Assembly: GCF_032854445.1 (NCBI RefSeq)
Contig: NC_088304.1
Coordinates: 34,216,810-34,280,809 of the forward strand
From: Liolophura sinensis
Lineage: Eukaryota > Mollusca > Polyplacophora > Chitonida > Chitonidae
DNA length: 64,000 nucleotides
Reading direction: 5' to 3'
Made by a program: the position numbers and the translations under genes. Positions 52,657-64,000 of the stretch are shown in pieces (position 1 is the stretch's first letter; every line of letters begins with the position of its first letter). The notes beneath the pieces are model-generated. The model did no database searches. It saw only the letters and a list, made by a program, of their open reading frames with translations, and had not been told where the DNA came from.

Positions 52657-54039
52657 TTGCGTTGTTGTTATCTTCTTTTCTCCACTCAGAGGTATTGGTG
52701 CAAGCTAAATGTCAAACCTGGTCGTAGAAGAACGAAAATGGATTTTCCAAACCCATCCCAAGACTTGCTTGTAAAATGCCAATGAAATAAATAAATAGAC
52801 TGAACTTATTGTCAGTTAAGTTTTTTATTAAGCCATCAAAAGCCAAAAAGCATGTATATGTTTTCTTCTTTGGCTGGTTACATTTTTTGTAAGGTGATGC
52901 AATTTACAAGTAAGTAAATATATATGGAGCTGCCTCACTAAAACATCAGACCGAAGACACAAGGCACAGCATTCATTATCTACATGTACCACACTTATAA
53001 GCTATGCCATGGAGGCAGAATATAGATATTATTCTAGAATATAGCTATTTTACCTCCATACTTATGCCAAGTTCTGTGTACGGAAAACATTAATACGTTG
53101 TTTTATTATTATTATTTTCTTGTTTTTGTTTGGTTTCCATTCCTTTTTTTAAATGATCCAACATAGTCTATAATTTATGTTGCAAGCATTCTTGAAATGA
53201 ATGCAGTCGATGCAACTACAGATCTGTATAATTATGTCAAAGTATATCCATGTCTAAGCAGTTTGTTTAACCTGTGATTAAGATCTAAATCCCGGGCTAA
53301 TCCGATCTTTCTCTTCGCCAAATTCGGCTCGCATCTGAGATGAATTTTGCCAATATTTATCCTAAATGGGGAAAGAGTCGTACATGCTTTGTGATGTATA
53401 TATTCCTTTTAATACTCCGTGTTCAAAGCTACCGTTAAGTTGTACTTTTTAATTCTCTCACCTACCGAACCACTGCGCGGAGAACGTAAACAATGGCAAT
53501 TGACTTCGAGAAGAAAAAAATCAGGTCATATTTGCTTTTGCATCAAACGGTTTGTTACTTAAGACCTTCTTCATGTCCCCATTACTCCTCACCACTCTTC
53601 GGAGAGGCTAAACTATGAAGAAATCAAATTATTGATTGCTGGCGTCTTTTCTTCATTGTTGTTTAGGTTAAAAAATCCTTTACTCGAGTAGAGGACGAAG
53701 AGCGTTGTTGATGTTGCGTCGTGGATTCGTGCTACTGTGATCTTGAGCCGTCTGTGACCTTTGTCTGAGATTTGGCCGAGTTGATGTGACAGGATCAAAG
53801 TCTGGGGAGAGCTTAGAGACAACGTCTCCGTTTACGTGTGTAGTGAGCAGTGGGACACTTCCTAGCCGTCATAATGAAGGTACATGTGGGCGTAGCTCGG
53901 TCAAGCTGTCTGCATATATGTAAAATAACCTGAACTGTCACAGACGTACATGTAGGCTAACTGGCTCTAATAGCTGATGTGGTTTAGTGTATATATGTGA
54001 CAGTTGACAGAGAGCTTTGGTGCCTTGTCTTCAGAAGAA
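52657..54039. promoter_or_regulatory. Divergent intergenic region between PRKRIP1 and HVCN1
   Basis: This 1.4-kb stretch separates two head-to-head start codons and so holds the promoters and 5' leaders of both genes. I see no long frame with family similarity. A short AATAAATAAATA tract near 52785 resembles the tail of the common SINE. A polypyrimidine stretch ending in AG at 54033-54034 may be the acceptor of the first coding HVCN1 exon. Confidence 0.4.
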
Positions 54040-57000
54040 ATGGCTGATCTGGGGAAAGTCGTTGCTCAGTTCAATCAGACTGATAATAGCAGTGCTGAGC
54101 CCAAAGTTGAGGTTTGTTCTTTAAGGCATATGCGAGATAAAATTTTGAAGATGCTGCCAAATTGTTATTTTGATAATTTAATGAGAGATTATAGAATGTT
54201 TCCATTAAGATTAGCCTTATGTAGGCTGTATATATACTGTACATAATGCACAACTTCACCACACAATGCCAACAACTTTTTTATTGATACAGTTGTATAT
54301 TGTTTAATCATTAGTTTGAATTCATCTTCTGCAAAGTGTAACAGCAATGATTAATTTTTGACTTTGAATCTGAAATTTCACTTCAAAATGTGAAAATTCT
54401 TGCCGAAAGAAAAGAATGAATCACTGCTCACATACACACTTGATGGGTCAGAGTGCTTCCCCAAAAATACAAGGCCTTGAACAGCCCGACTTTTTGAAGC
54501 AAGCTTTCAAGCAAAAAGAAAACGTTGGAAATGGCAATCAGCATTTATGCTTAGTCTGCAGCTGGTTTGCTTAAAGACATTTACGGTTCAAACTTTACCT
54601 CTGACAAGACTGTCTGCTTTATTAAGGACAAGGTAGACTTTTCATTGTAACTGCTACAGTAGCTGGCTGTTCTTGATCGATTTCTAGCCGATATCTAGTC
54701 AGACAAAATATTATATTAGGCACTCCACATGTGAAAATGACTGCAAGCGAAAAATTGTGAATATGCCACAAAGTGACCATTAATTTTATCCTTGTCAAAT
54801 AGAAGGACTATTTCTCAACCATTGACACCTTGAATCTAGTTTGGACTTAAAATTGGGTGTGTATAGACAGTCTGGTGATTTATCCTTTTTTTAAAATCTG
54901 TTTATGAGGTCAAAATGGAGGGCTTCCAGAAACTGCAAGAGGACCTTGAGAAGGTTATTGAGAAGGATGATTCCAACAGCTCGGTGACAACAGACTCAGA
55001 AGAATTGAAGACGACCCGACGCACCTGTCGAGAGAAAACGCGCTACATCCTCCAGACCACCAAGTTCCAGATCGCTGTCATCTTACTGGTCATACTGGAC
55101 TGCTTGTTTGTGATCTGTGAACTGCTGTTAGACTTGAGGGTGTTCACCCTTGAGGAAGGCCATGTGGCACCAGAAGTCTTTCATTACTTCTCTCTCTCAA
55201 TCTTGGCAATTTTCATGGTAGAAATTGCCGTAAGACTCTACGTGCTGAGACTGGAATTCTTGAAGCACAAACTGGAAGTATTTGACGCTATTGTTGTTGT
55301 TGTGTCGTTTATTTTGGACATTGTGTTCCGCAATAGCCAAGGCCCAGAGAGCGGGGTTGGATTACTGGTGGTGTTGCGACTCTGGAGGGTGACACGCATA
55401 TTAAATGGTAATTAATAATAATAATAATAATAACAAGAGGGGCCTCCGTGGCAGAGGTGGCTAGCGTGCCAGCGTGGCCCAATGACCCGGGAGCTTCTCA
55501 CCAATGCAGTCATTGGGAGTTCAAGTCCAGCTAATCTTGGTTTTCTCTCCAGCTGCGTGCAGGAATGCAACCTCCGGATTATCGTGGGTTTCCCACCATT
55601 ATGCTGGCTGCTGTCATATAAATGAATTATTCTTGAGTATGGCCTAAATCATCAGTCAAAAAAATGAAAAAAAATAATAATAATATGGTAAGTCACACAT
55701 AATTTTGCCCAAAAACTGTGTTTTTGGAGGCAAATAAATGACATAAAATATTTCTTCTACTGCTGAAAACCTCAGAACATTTGTCTAAGATCAACAGAAT
55801 ACTCAAATTGATGCAAAATGTGTGACTTAGTCATAGGTGAAATTTAAAGTCATTTACCGTAATAACGTGTTGCAGCTTGTTGCAGGTTCATAAACAGAGT
55901 TAAATACCCAATTCTTCAACCTTTTCAACCACCACTGCGACCAATGTTTTGAAACATTCTAAGAGAACTGTGAGGTGTAGAGAAATAATTTGAACAGTTT
56001 TATAAAGCTTTCAATGTTAATGTTACAAACAAATCCAAAATTTTGGCATCATTTTCATAATAATAGGGCTGCACTGAATTACTTTCCTCGATTTCACTCT
56101 TCCGGTTAAAAAGGTGCTTTTCTAGAATTAAGCTGTGGTTTGATGGGTAAATGAGTATTGGCAGGTTTCAGGGTGGAAGTGACATAGTCCTGAATGCTTG
56201 TTGAAGACCTTACTTTAAGACAGATGTCAATTTTGCTTTGGAAAACCCAGGATAAACAGTTTGTATTTTTTCATCCATTCTGATAAATTAAAAATCCTGG
56301 TTCTAAGTAAATACAATATACAGCTTCGGCAAACTGCTGTGAATATGTTTATTCTACCTGAGCTGAAAAATGTTGCCTTCGTTTGTAGTCTCAAACTTTT
56401 TTCTTATATATTCTATTGACCAGAAAATATTTGTGACTGTCGTTACATAACCTAGAAACTACATGTCTGTTGTATGCATAAATTTCACTGCAGTACTTCA
56501 CTGCAGAGAGGTCAAAAAATGTATAGATTTACAGCAGTGATAATCAAAAGGCTATGGCTGTGTTCATTTTAGAAAAGCCCATACATTTATATCATATGAA
56601 CGCACAGTGGTACAGTGGTGGAGCCTTTGTATGAGAGAAAACAATCTTAGAGAGACTAAGCCAAAACATAAGACGATTTGTCATTCCCCCTGATTTAGCG
56701 GTGCTTGTTTCAGTTGGGTTTTACATTGCTGTAAGCATTATTTCAGTCCTATCACAGTGGCACCTGCTCAGGGCATGTCTATAGCAGGTTTACTGATTAT
56801 AAAAATGTATATTCAGTGCTGCTTCACTGTAATAACATGCTCAAGACACAAAACAACGCTTTGTCCCCAACTGCTTTGGTGGCCTTGTGTTCAGAGCATC
56901 TAAGCTTTAGACCTGGGATCAAACCCGGTTAAATTCTTACGAGATATTTTAAAAATGGTACTTGTTGCTGCCACACTTGGCACAAGGCACTGAGAGGTTA

Positions 57001-58307
57001 GAGCCAGGAAGCAATGTAATGTGACTGGAAGAGGTGTCATGTCTGGTGTCTTCGGCATGATGCTTCAGTGGCATCAGCATTTTGACAGAATGGACTCCCT
57101 CTATCACAATATATGCATGTACACTCTCTGATTGTTAAGTATGGTGTAAATAAAAAAAAAAAATTTTATACACATATATACACCGTCCCTATGAAGTTAC
57201 AGGAGGCTGATGATTTACTTGACATATCTCAGAAGAAAGTTCGACTTTTTAAAAAGTTTTTAATATGGTACAACTCACAGTTGAACCCAGGTCTCAAGCT
57301 GTAAGGAAAGGAGCCACTTTCACCAAACTCCCTGTATCAAATTTGTCAAAACTGTTAAAATGTCTTAAATGACAGGATATAGTGCCATAAGGAAGGAAAA
57401 GTTGACAAAGGTTTGTGAAAGTGGGCCGTTTGCTTTAACTTGTCAGCTGTCACATTCTGGTGGTGTTGTATGTCTCTTATTAAATTATCTGACTTTGACA
57501 GTCAAAGTTTCTGTTAAAGAAACTTAAACATATCTCTTTGCAATCTGTCATCGTGTTTCAGTAGTGCCAAGTTTAGAATCTCACCTGCATTTACACAGTG
57601 AGGTTATGGCCAGATTATTGCTATTGTTCAAGATTTCTGTAAAGAATTGTCAGTTATATCAAGTGAATGAAGAGAGTGGCGCATGTGGTACAAGGAGTAT
57701 GCACACATACATGTTGAGAGAGTTCCACTATAATCAGCCATTTCAGTTTTCACACATCATCTTGCTGAGTAATTCGGTCATCATTGTAATGTCTGATTAT
57801 TGAATAAGCTGATTATAGTGGAACTGGAGATAGTCTACAGTTTACTTCTTCCTGTGGCTGTGATACTCCGCCAGTACATTATAAAGAGAGGAGTCAAAAA
57901 GCCACCTGAGGCTTTTTGGTCAGCTATCTAAGGGGAATAACTCCAGGTGCTGGTGAAGTTCAGTGATCTGCTGTTAACGTTACAAAGTAGTAATTAGATG
58001 TTCCTGTTTGATTTCAGGTATAGTCATGTCTGTTAAGAAGCAGTCGGAAAAGAAGGTGGAAAAGGAGCATCGATTGCGCGAGGCATGTGAGCAGGAGCTC
58101 AGCAAGTTCAGGGATTACTGCGCTAATCAGGAGAGAGAAATTGAATATCTGCGGGGACTCCTCCGTAAACATGGAATAGAGGTCGCTGAAAGGGTCCCAA
58201 AACCCGCCCCGGTGCAGACTATTAATGTGGTGGCGGAGGTGAATGAAATTATTGACAAGAGCAGTTCACCAGAGATCAAAGAGAAGAGGGACAGTGTCAG
58301 TACTTGA
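54040..58307 (+). CDS. HVCN1: HVCN1, voltage-gated proton channel Hv1
   Basis: Coding exons 54040-54111, 54909-55407 and 58018-58307 (TGA) encode 286 residues. Hv1 is a plasma or phagosomal membrane channel, usually dimeric, that extrudes H+ on depolarisation and supports NADPH oxidase. The whole voltage-sensor domain lies in exon 2. S1 holds D88 (selectivity filter, human D112), E95 and D99; S2 holds H116 and E129; S3 holds D150. S4 reads LRLWRVTRILNG with the three sensing arginines R181, R184 and R187. The third exon encodes the C-terminal coiled coil (~195-245) that dimerises family members. The S3-S4 loop has no histidine where human H193 helps bind zinc. The first exon is less certain: its donor is weak (gtttgt), and the ATG lies 5 bp after a possible acceptor at 54033-54034, so an upstream untranslated exon is likely. 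An alternative start is the ATG at 54915. Confidence 0.94.
55439..55670 (+). mobile_element. SINE, family A, full-length type, in HVCN1 intron 2
   Basis: GGGGCCTCCGTGGCAGAGGT head, GGGAGTTCAAGTCCAGC, a shortened core (TTCCCACCATTATGCTGGCT) and a diverged tail. It lies 31 bp after HVCN1 exon 2, following a TAA repeat. Confidence 0.88.
55895..56110. repeat. Interspersed repeat, family D
   Basis: Partner of 11925-12100: AATTCTTCAACCTTTTCAAC, CTGCGACCAATGTTTTGAAA and CATTCTAAGAGAACTGTGAG, then a shared downstream block ending near TGGCATCATTTTCAT. Confidence 0.6.
56868..57105 (+). mobile_element. SINE, family B variant, forward orientation
   Basis: tRNA-like head (GCTTTGGTGGCCTTGTGTTC, then GACCTGGGATCAAACCCGG as a B-box-like block), followed by GGTACTTGTTGCTGCC and GGTGTCATGTCTGGTGTCTT. 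It aligns with the reverse of 46797-47336 but lacks the tandem insert and the tail. Confidence 0.8.
57309..57427. mobile_element. Short MITE with TTTCAC termini
   Basis: The left end AGCCACTTTCACCAAAC mirrors the right end GTTTGTGAAAGTGGGCC; about 119 bp. The ends match the MITE at 42465-42738. Confidence 0.7.
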
Positions 58308-58660
58308 CCTGACCTTGACCCAGGACCTCGTTATTACATGTGCCTTATGCAGTCATTCACCTGACTGACCTTTACCTCATCGCAGCTCATCATGTATATG
58401 GAACTAGGCCTATATCAGCCTTGACCTCACACCCTTGACCTGGCAAGTGACCTTCACCTGGGAGTCTGATGGCATTATTGTGCTAAATATACATATACAG
58501 CAGAAACTTTGTTCACCCTCGCTACATTATACTCAGAAATGTTTTCTGTGTCCTATCATGTTGGTGTTGGCATAACTGTCAACTCCTGGTGATCGACGTT
58601 CATGTATAGCTGCATCAGTTTTTCAGGCAGAATTTTGTAAGTAGAGGATGTGAAGTTCTG
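58308..58660 (+). other. Probable HVCN1 3' untranslated region
   Basis: Follows the HVCN1 TGA. Several TGACCT(T)GACC motifs near 58307-58460 form a loose repeat. No AATAAA is evident here; one occurs at about 59431, so the 3' UTR may extend through the SINE at 58661-58912. Confidence 0.4.
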
Positions 58661-58912
58661 AGATTTATTTGACTATTGTTTTACGCTGTACCCAAGAATA
58701 TTTCACTTATAAGACAGTGTCCAGCATTATGGTGGAAGGAAACAGGGCAGAGCCCTTGGGAAACCCACAACCATCTGCAGGTTGTTGGCAGATCTGCCTC
58801 GTAAGGCTGGAGAGTAAGCCAGCATGAGCTGGACTTGAACTCACAGCGACTGCACTGGTGAGGCCCCTGGGTCATTGCTGGCATGTTAACCACCTCGGCC
58901 ATGGAGGCCCCC
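58661..58912 (-). mobile_element. SINE, family A, reversed, full length
   Basis: Reversed tail remnant (GATTTATTTGACTATTGTTT), core with TACGCTGTACCCAAGAATAT, GAGCTGGACTTGAACTCACA, and head ending CGGCCATGGAGGCCCCC. Confidence 0.92.
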
Positions 58913-59274
58913 TGAAGTTCTGACATTGCTGCTTAAGGTTTGCATGACATGGTTCATTTTGCTGCAAAACAGACCCAAACAGCTGGTCTGTATTAATGTT
59001 CAAGCATTGTGACTCTCAGATGCGCACAATTCAACAAATTTTGTGCATTTTATATTTTATCCTGCGTCAGACAAGATACTCTGCTTTTCATTAGAAAACA
59101 ATGGTCATGTAGGGTACAATTATATTCTCGAATCCTGCAGATGTCAAATGTGTCTGCTGAGCAGATTATCTCCGTTTGCTGGGGTCCAACGATGGTCACA
59201 TCGCCGAAGCGATTCACCTATACATTGGGCTTTTGCACTGAATTGATGGGGTCTTTGCGGGGTTAATTCGTTAC

Positions 59275-59378
59275 ATGGTGACTCAGAGATAGGATATGCA
59301 AATATATAGTGTCAGTAACCCTCATATTGGGCGCGGCAATACGAGGATTATTTGGGTATCCTATCTCTGAGTCACCAT
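59275..59378. mobile_element. 104-bp MITE with ~30-bp terminal inverted repeats
   Basis: ATGGTGACTCAGAGATAGGA (59275-59294) is the exact reverse complement of the right end (59359-59378), and pairing continues inward with few mismatches. TTAC and TTAA-like bases flank it. No coding capacity. Confidence 0.88.
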
Positions 59379-60269
59379 TTAACTAATAGAATCTTACAAC
59401 AATAGAATCTTATTTAGAATCTTTACCTGAAATAAAGTTTTGGAGAGAAAAAAGCTGAATATTGGGCTATAACCAAAGCCTGTAATGTTGTAGCAGGCAT
59501 GACTAGGTTGTCCTTTCGCACCAGTAATTGTAGTATTTGTAGATTCCAATTGGAGACATTTATATATTTTGTAGGTATACATTTATTTATGGGTATATAT
59601 AACGTAAAATGTGTTATGTTTTATGTATGTATACATGTACATATAAACAAGAACTGATGGTGCTCTGTCGAGTGCACTCATTATAAACTAAGCACTCCAT
59701 GTAAACTGTTTCTTTACACTCACATTCAGGCCATCCTTGAAGAATTCTTCATTGGGCATAACCTAACCCCATCTGAAAATTGGACTGGTGGCAGGGAACT
59801 TTCTTCCTGAGTATTGATGAAAAAGATAGTAAAGAATGAAAAGTTGAGAAAAAGTTTAAAAAAACATAAGAGTAGGGTTGTTTCTTCAAGGGTCAGTCAG
59901 GTTATGCTCAATGAGCGTGTTTTTAACGATGTTCTCAGCCTGTACTCTAATCTCCACTTTACTTATTTGTTTCTAATATACACATACATGTGTAACAATA
60001 CTTATGTGTTGTCTTTTTGACCTTCACGAAATGATTTTTGCATCCATGGAACCATACGAGATTTTAGTTTTCTTCCCTTTTTATTTTATGTACAAGTACC
60101 TTACATGCTATCTACTGGTATTCTTTTTACCCTTTGTGCCTATACTCATAAAACTTGCCATTTTCATGAATGTACACTGTCTTGTAGTCTTTCTATGTGA
60201 ATCATTACAATGAAACATGTAAAGGATCAGTGTGGATCATTGTAGTGAGTATGTGTACTTACATAAGCA

Positions 60270-60570
60270 GGGTTTTACATTGTGCTTAACAGTTTTAAGA
60301 GTCATATGATGAAGATTTACACTGTCTTCTTGTGGCAGGGCGAGTCCATGCAGCCATAGTGCTACCGCCACTTAAGTATCATGCCAAGGACACCACACCT
60401 GACACCCCATCCATTCACATTATACTGGCACCGGGCCAACCAGTCCTGTTTCCATGCTCTAACTTCCCAGTGCCAAATGCCAAACGAGGTGGCACAAGTA
60501 CCATTTTTGAAGGCTTTGGCATTGTATGACCCCAACCAGGTACGATGCCAAGTCTCCCGACTTCGAGGCC
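60270..60570 (-). mobile_element. SINE, family B variant, reversed
   Basis: GGGCCAACCAGTCCTGTTTC, CCATGCTCTAACTTCCCAGT and GGCACAAGTACCATTTTTGA match the order in 46797-47336 with one instead of five internal units. The next family B element follows directly. Confidence 0.82.
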
Positions 60571-60696
60571 GACACTTGGCGTTTGTGCTTGACGTTTAAC
60601 ATTGTACATAACAATTTTTCAGTCATAGGACGACAGAGTCCTTAGAGTACGTGTAATGTGCCTTCTTGTTGCAGGACGGATTTCCACCGCTGTTTT

Positions 60697-61493
60697 CAGG
60701 GTTCGTACAGGTTATAAGAAAATGAATTCCAAGACTTGCCAGGACATATAAGATGAAATTCAAGCACCCAGCAGAATTTCAAATCGAAGAGATATACGGT
60801 TTATGTTACACTCGCACAAAGGTCGTAAACCCTTTCCATAGTGGCAGATCTACACTCAGTTTGTGTACAATAGTAACTTAGCAGTTTGGCTGTTGTTCAC
60901 CTTCATCCCCTCACTTCCCACAATGAAAAATCACCTGCAGTCGCGCAGTTTTGGCCCTGGCGACTTGGCCTGTTTGTCAAGAGTAACCCCCCCCCCCCCC
61001 CCCATGACATATATTGAACGGGGTAACCTCTAGTTTTTAGTGCATGCAGTGTGTCTATCTATGTCCCACTTCCACCAATTTTTAAATCGAAAAACTTTAC
61101 ATTTAACAATGGTCAAGATAATCCCGTATTGTTCGCAGCCGAGTTAGAGAAAGTATCAGTCATGATGGCAACACATGCAGCTATACAGTAAGTATCCATG
61201 ATCCAGGGCCACAAACTTGTGTTATGTATGTAGCTAATATGCTGTAAGATAGGAGTCAACCTAGTTGCAGCCTGGAGTGGACACTGAAGATGGTTTGGAA
61301 AGTAAACCAGGCACAAATACGATAAAACGTGAAAGATTTTACACTTTGACATTTACTCACCGAGCCTCCTGAAATTCAAGCACTTTCAAAGACCTTTACT
61401 AAAAAACAGCCAAATTGAAGTGCTTTCAAGGCCTGGAATTTCTGAAAAAAAATTCAAGTACTTTCCAGGTTTTCAAAGACCTGTGCAAACCTG
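60697..61493. mobile_element. hAT-like nonautonomous element inserted in a SINE
   Basis: The left end CAGGGTTCGTACAGGT and the reverse complement of the right end, CAGGTTTGCACAGGTC, are inverted repeats. Subterminal blocks with TTCAAG(C/T)AC and TTCAAAGACCT motifs recur inside. CAGGGTTC...ACAGGT ends are typical of hAT-type MITEs. No transposase frame found; an 8-bp target duplication is not clean. Confidence 0.78.
60987..61003 (+). repeat. Poly-C tract
   Basis: A run of about 17 C inside the hAT-like element. Confidence 0.9.
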
Positions 61494-61971
61494 TCTTTTA
61501 TCTAGTGCTGCTTCACTGAGACCACTTACTGAAGTCAAGTTGGCTGCACTACCCTAGCCATTATACTGATACAGGACAACCAGTTGCTGCACTTCCCGTT
61601 AATGCTGAACGCCAAGCGAGGAAGCTACAACTTCCTCTTTTAAAGTCTTAGGCGTGACCCGACCCAGGATTGACCCTGGATCTCCCGCCCTCGAATTGGA
61701 CACTCTACCAACTGAGTCATCGAAGCAGGTAACATTGGATTTGAGCAGATAAAAGCCCCGGGTAGGGAAAGGAATGAAAGTTTGAGTTCAAAGGCTTTAT
61801 GTGGAATTTACGAAATATTGTGTGTTGCCAGTCAAAGTGTGCTTTATTACCTTTAGCTCTTTAGCCTTTATACATATATATGAAGGAGGTTAATATGTAG
61901 CATATAAAAAAGCATATGGACTGGATTTGAGCGTCTGTGTTCAAAACGAGTGAAACTAAAGGTTTAAATGG

Positions 61972-62795
61972 CAGCCCTCAATTTTAGCCATTTTTTGAGG
62001 TTGTCCGCAGGGCAACCATGACCCTAGATTCAGGTTGCCCCTCAAGACTTTTGGTTGTCCTCCAAAGCGCATCTTTCTCTTCCTGTCATACCAAAGCCAA
62101 GGCTTAAACACTGAGCCACCTTTGCTAGAAACTTTTCTTGCTGCTTGACATTGGTCTTTTGTTTCTTTTTTGCCGGCTCTTTGACGTTATTGAGACATCG
62201 CCACATGTTTGATGGAATTTGTGTTGGGTAGAATAAGCTGTGTCAGAATTTGTTCGAATCCCGAAATGTCGTTCAAACTCTCAAAACTAGTTTTGTGCGC
62301 GCAGCAGATGCACAAAGGAGGCAAAGCTGTATCATTGCACAAGTACCTCCTCGTGTAGCCAGTGAGATTGACAGTTGCGAGAAATCCCGATTTCGTTAGG
62401 TTTTTACAGAAGTGATAGGTAATTAATTTTGCAGATTGTTTTCCTCTTATCTCAAACTAATTGCGACGTTTCAAAGGAAGGACTTGAAAGATATACAAAA
62501 CTTGCAGCCGGTGTCCGGTGGAAGCGCATAAACACAGCTGTCATGGGCTTTGTTGCCAGTTTGTTGGGAGTCAGCTGGCCACATGCACAGCTGGCTTAGT
62601 GGCTTACATATGTGTCACGGCGACCGTTTTATAGGCTCGCGGGACATTTAGATCTAGCATACAGTCATGTTAAATTGCACATAAATGTAAGCTTCATCTT
62701 AAATTCATCAGGCTTTGGATAATTACCAATCAAAGGTGTGGCAATGGATTTTGGGTTGTCACTGACGCCCAGACGCCCATAGAAACTGAGGGCTG
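61972..62795. mobile_element. Possible hAT-like MITE with CAGCCCTCA ends
   Basis: The left end CAGCCCTCAATTT is mirrored by AAACTGAGGGCTG at the right, 824 bp apart. Two GGTTG(C/T)CC-like blocks follow the left end. Interior noncoding. AATGG occurs at both flanks, but a full 8-bp duplication is not evident. Confidence 0.55.
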
Positions 62796-64000
62796 AATGG
62801 GCATATTCAGCTTGGGTTGACTGACCGGAAACTAAGTCAACCATGCAGTTTGATGAACTTTGATTGATTTTTAAACATATCTATTTGATTCAAAAATACT
62901 GCTTAATGCCATACTCGTCTAAAGAATTCATCAGTATTCAATCAAAAAGCCATACCCGAGAATTTTTCCATTTATGTGAAAATGAAGGCAAGAAGTTTCT
63001 TAAGCAGAGTAAATCATACTTGTTACTAATTTTGCCGTTCTGCCTACACTGATGAAATTTAAGCTGGATACAACATTGTATGAAGATTAATTTCACTGTT
63101 TACATTAGTTACTGTATCCTGATCACATCGTATTTAATGTTCTGTCTGACAAGCTGCTGCACGCGTTCACAATACTGTCTGCTCCAAATTCCTGTGTAGA
63201 TGACAGCTGGATGGTGGTCAAACGATGATTTAAGATCAAAATAAACATAGTTCTCACAACTACACAACACAGCTCTGTACTTTGGCAATCCTGACGAATA
63301 TTTTTCACCTGTATATACTGGAATTCTTCAACCTTTTCCTGCATGTTGGCAAGGTGTACACTCAAGCATATTCTAAAGGCATTTTGGTAATATAACACTT
63401 TTATGAAGCCTTGAAATTGGGGCAATCCAATCAATGCAGTTTTGTCTCCAAAATCAATTTTAAAGATGTGTATAATTGGACCCACAGGTAAAGTGAAAAG
63501 GCTGACGAAATAGGGTAGTTGTAACAGTTGACGCAAAAGGCAATCTGTCAATCACATAAGATTGAACACCTACGTACATGTAGCCCGTGTTACTGTATAC
63601 CATCACTGCATACTGGATACCTGTGTCAGTATCAGCGTCCTCCAGGGTTGCATCCTAAGTTGATCTAGCACAAATCCTGAGGCTGAAAAATAGGGTTGAA
63701 ACCATTTGGACCAGTTTTGAACCAACAACTTCAGTCAGGCATCTTTTCCTCAACCAAAAGGATCCACTATTTGAAACATTTAACTTTGGCATCTTGTCAG
63801 ATCAAATCTTGTCTACGGACACCTGCTGAGTACTGCACGCACACACCCACAAAACACCCTGGAGAAACACTAATGCTTGGGAGGTACACCTAGTCATCTG
63901 TAATCAGGTCTCTGTCTGCCTGGGAGTTGCCTCCCCTTAACAGGATACTTCTGTTTGGCACTGGCAACGGTGGCAGTAGAATCATTGCTCTGCTCGCTCC
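62796..64000. other. Right-hand end, no gene recognised
   Basis: AT-rich sequence with one repeat (family C). The longest frame (63123-63551, minus) overlaps that repeat and has no recognised domain. The next gene, if any, is outside the window. Confidence 0.4.
63290..63480 (-). repeat. Interspersed repeat, family C, reversed
   Basis: The reverse complement has TTGATTGGATTGCCCCAATT, AGAATATGCTTGAGTGTACA and GGTTGAAGAATTCCAG, aligning with 19005-19195. It accounts for part of the 142-residue minus-strand open frame at 63123-63551. Confidence 0.75.

Larger units (their letters stand above)
60575..61735 (-). mobile_element. SINE, family B, interrupted by a hAT-like element
   Basis: Reversed family B copy: CAATTTTTCAGTCATAGGAC and GGACGGATTTCCACCGCTG on the left, TTTTATCTAGTGCTGCTTCA and TGACCCGACCCAGGATTGAC on the right, ending with a tRNA-like head (reverse of TCAGTTGGTAGAGTGTCC). 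Sequence that is continuous at about 48580-48620 is split here by 60697-61493. Confidence 0.85.

Noticed and set aside
54004-54039. Extending HVCN1 upstream to a TTG start
   Set aside because: Animal genes start at ATG; the ATG at 54040 follows a likely acceptor, so the upstream codons are probably intron or leader.
60332-60599. Short plus-strand frames with Pro-rich sequence
   Set aside because: They translate a family B SINE and have no independent support.
63123-63551. 142-residue minus-strand protein candidate
   Set aside because: Overlaps interspersed repeat family C, shows no domain and has no splice or codon signal that I can support.

Overview
This is a window of animal nuclear DNA, not microbial DNA. 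Genes are split by GT-AG introns (one is GC-AG), introns are full of minisatellites, and transposon and SINE relics lie everywhere. I assigned four genes from spliced reading frames that I translated by eye and compared with remembered family sequences. The gene set (including a voltage-gated proton channel) and the repeat families suggest a marine lophotrochozoan, mollusc or brachiopod. The species cannot be fixed from sequence alone.

Layout. Bases 1-9310, minus strand: COQ5, the mitochondrial C-methyltransferase of ubiquinone synthesis; its last exon(s) lie left of the window. Bases 9311-9539: a short shared promoter. Bases 9540-42122, plus strand: a complete HEATR6 gene (24 coding exons, 1,181 codons). 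Its introns carry at least seven tandem-repeat blocks, a Tc1-like transposon split by a non-LTR retrotransposon, and many SINEs. Bases 44396-52656, minus strand: a complete PRKRIP1 gene (6 coding exons, 243 codons), tail-to-tail with HEATR6. Bases 54040-58307, plus strand: a complete HVCN1 (Hv1 proton channel) gene (3 coding exons, 286 codons), head-to-head with PRKRIP1. Bases 58308-64000: no gene recognised, only transposon and SINE relics.

The four genes do not form a pathway: one acts in mitochondria, two are probably nuclear or housekeeping, and one is a membrane channel. The most interesting signals are structural. Tandem duplication repeatedly touches 5' splice sites: a 33-bp in-frame duplication spans a COQ5 donor, a 20-bp array is built from the HEATR6 exon 15 donor, and a 67-bp array starts 6 bp into the intron after HEATR6 exon 13. 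Three SINEs have internal segments that expanded into minisatellites or direct repeats. There are also nested transposons, a ~600-bp inverted repeat, a coding minisatellite in PRKRIP1, and a proton channel lacking one of the two zinc-binding histidines. I saw no CRISPR array, rRNA gene or intact tRNA gene.
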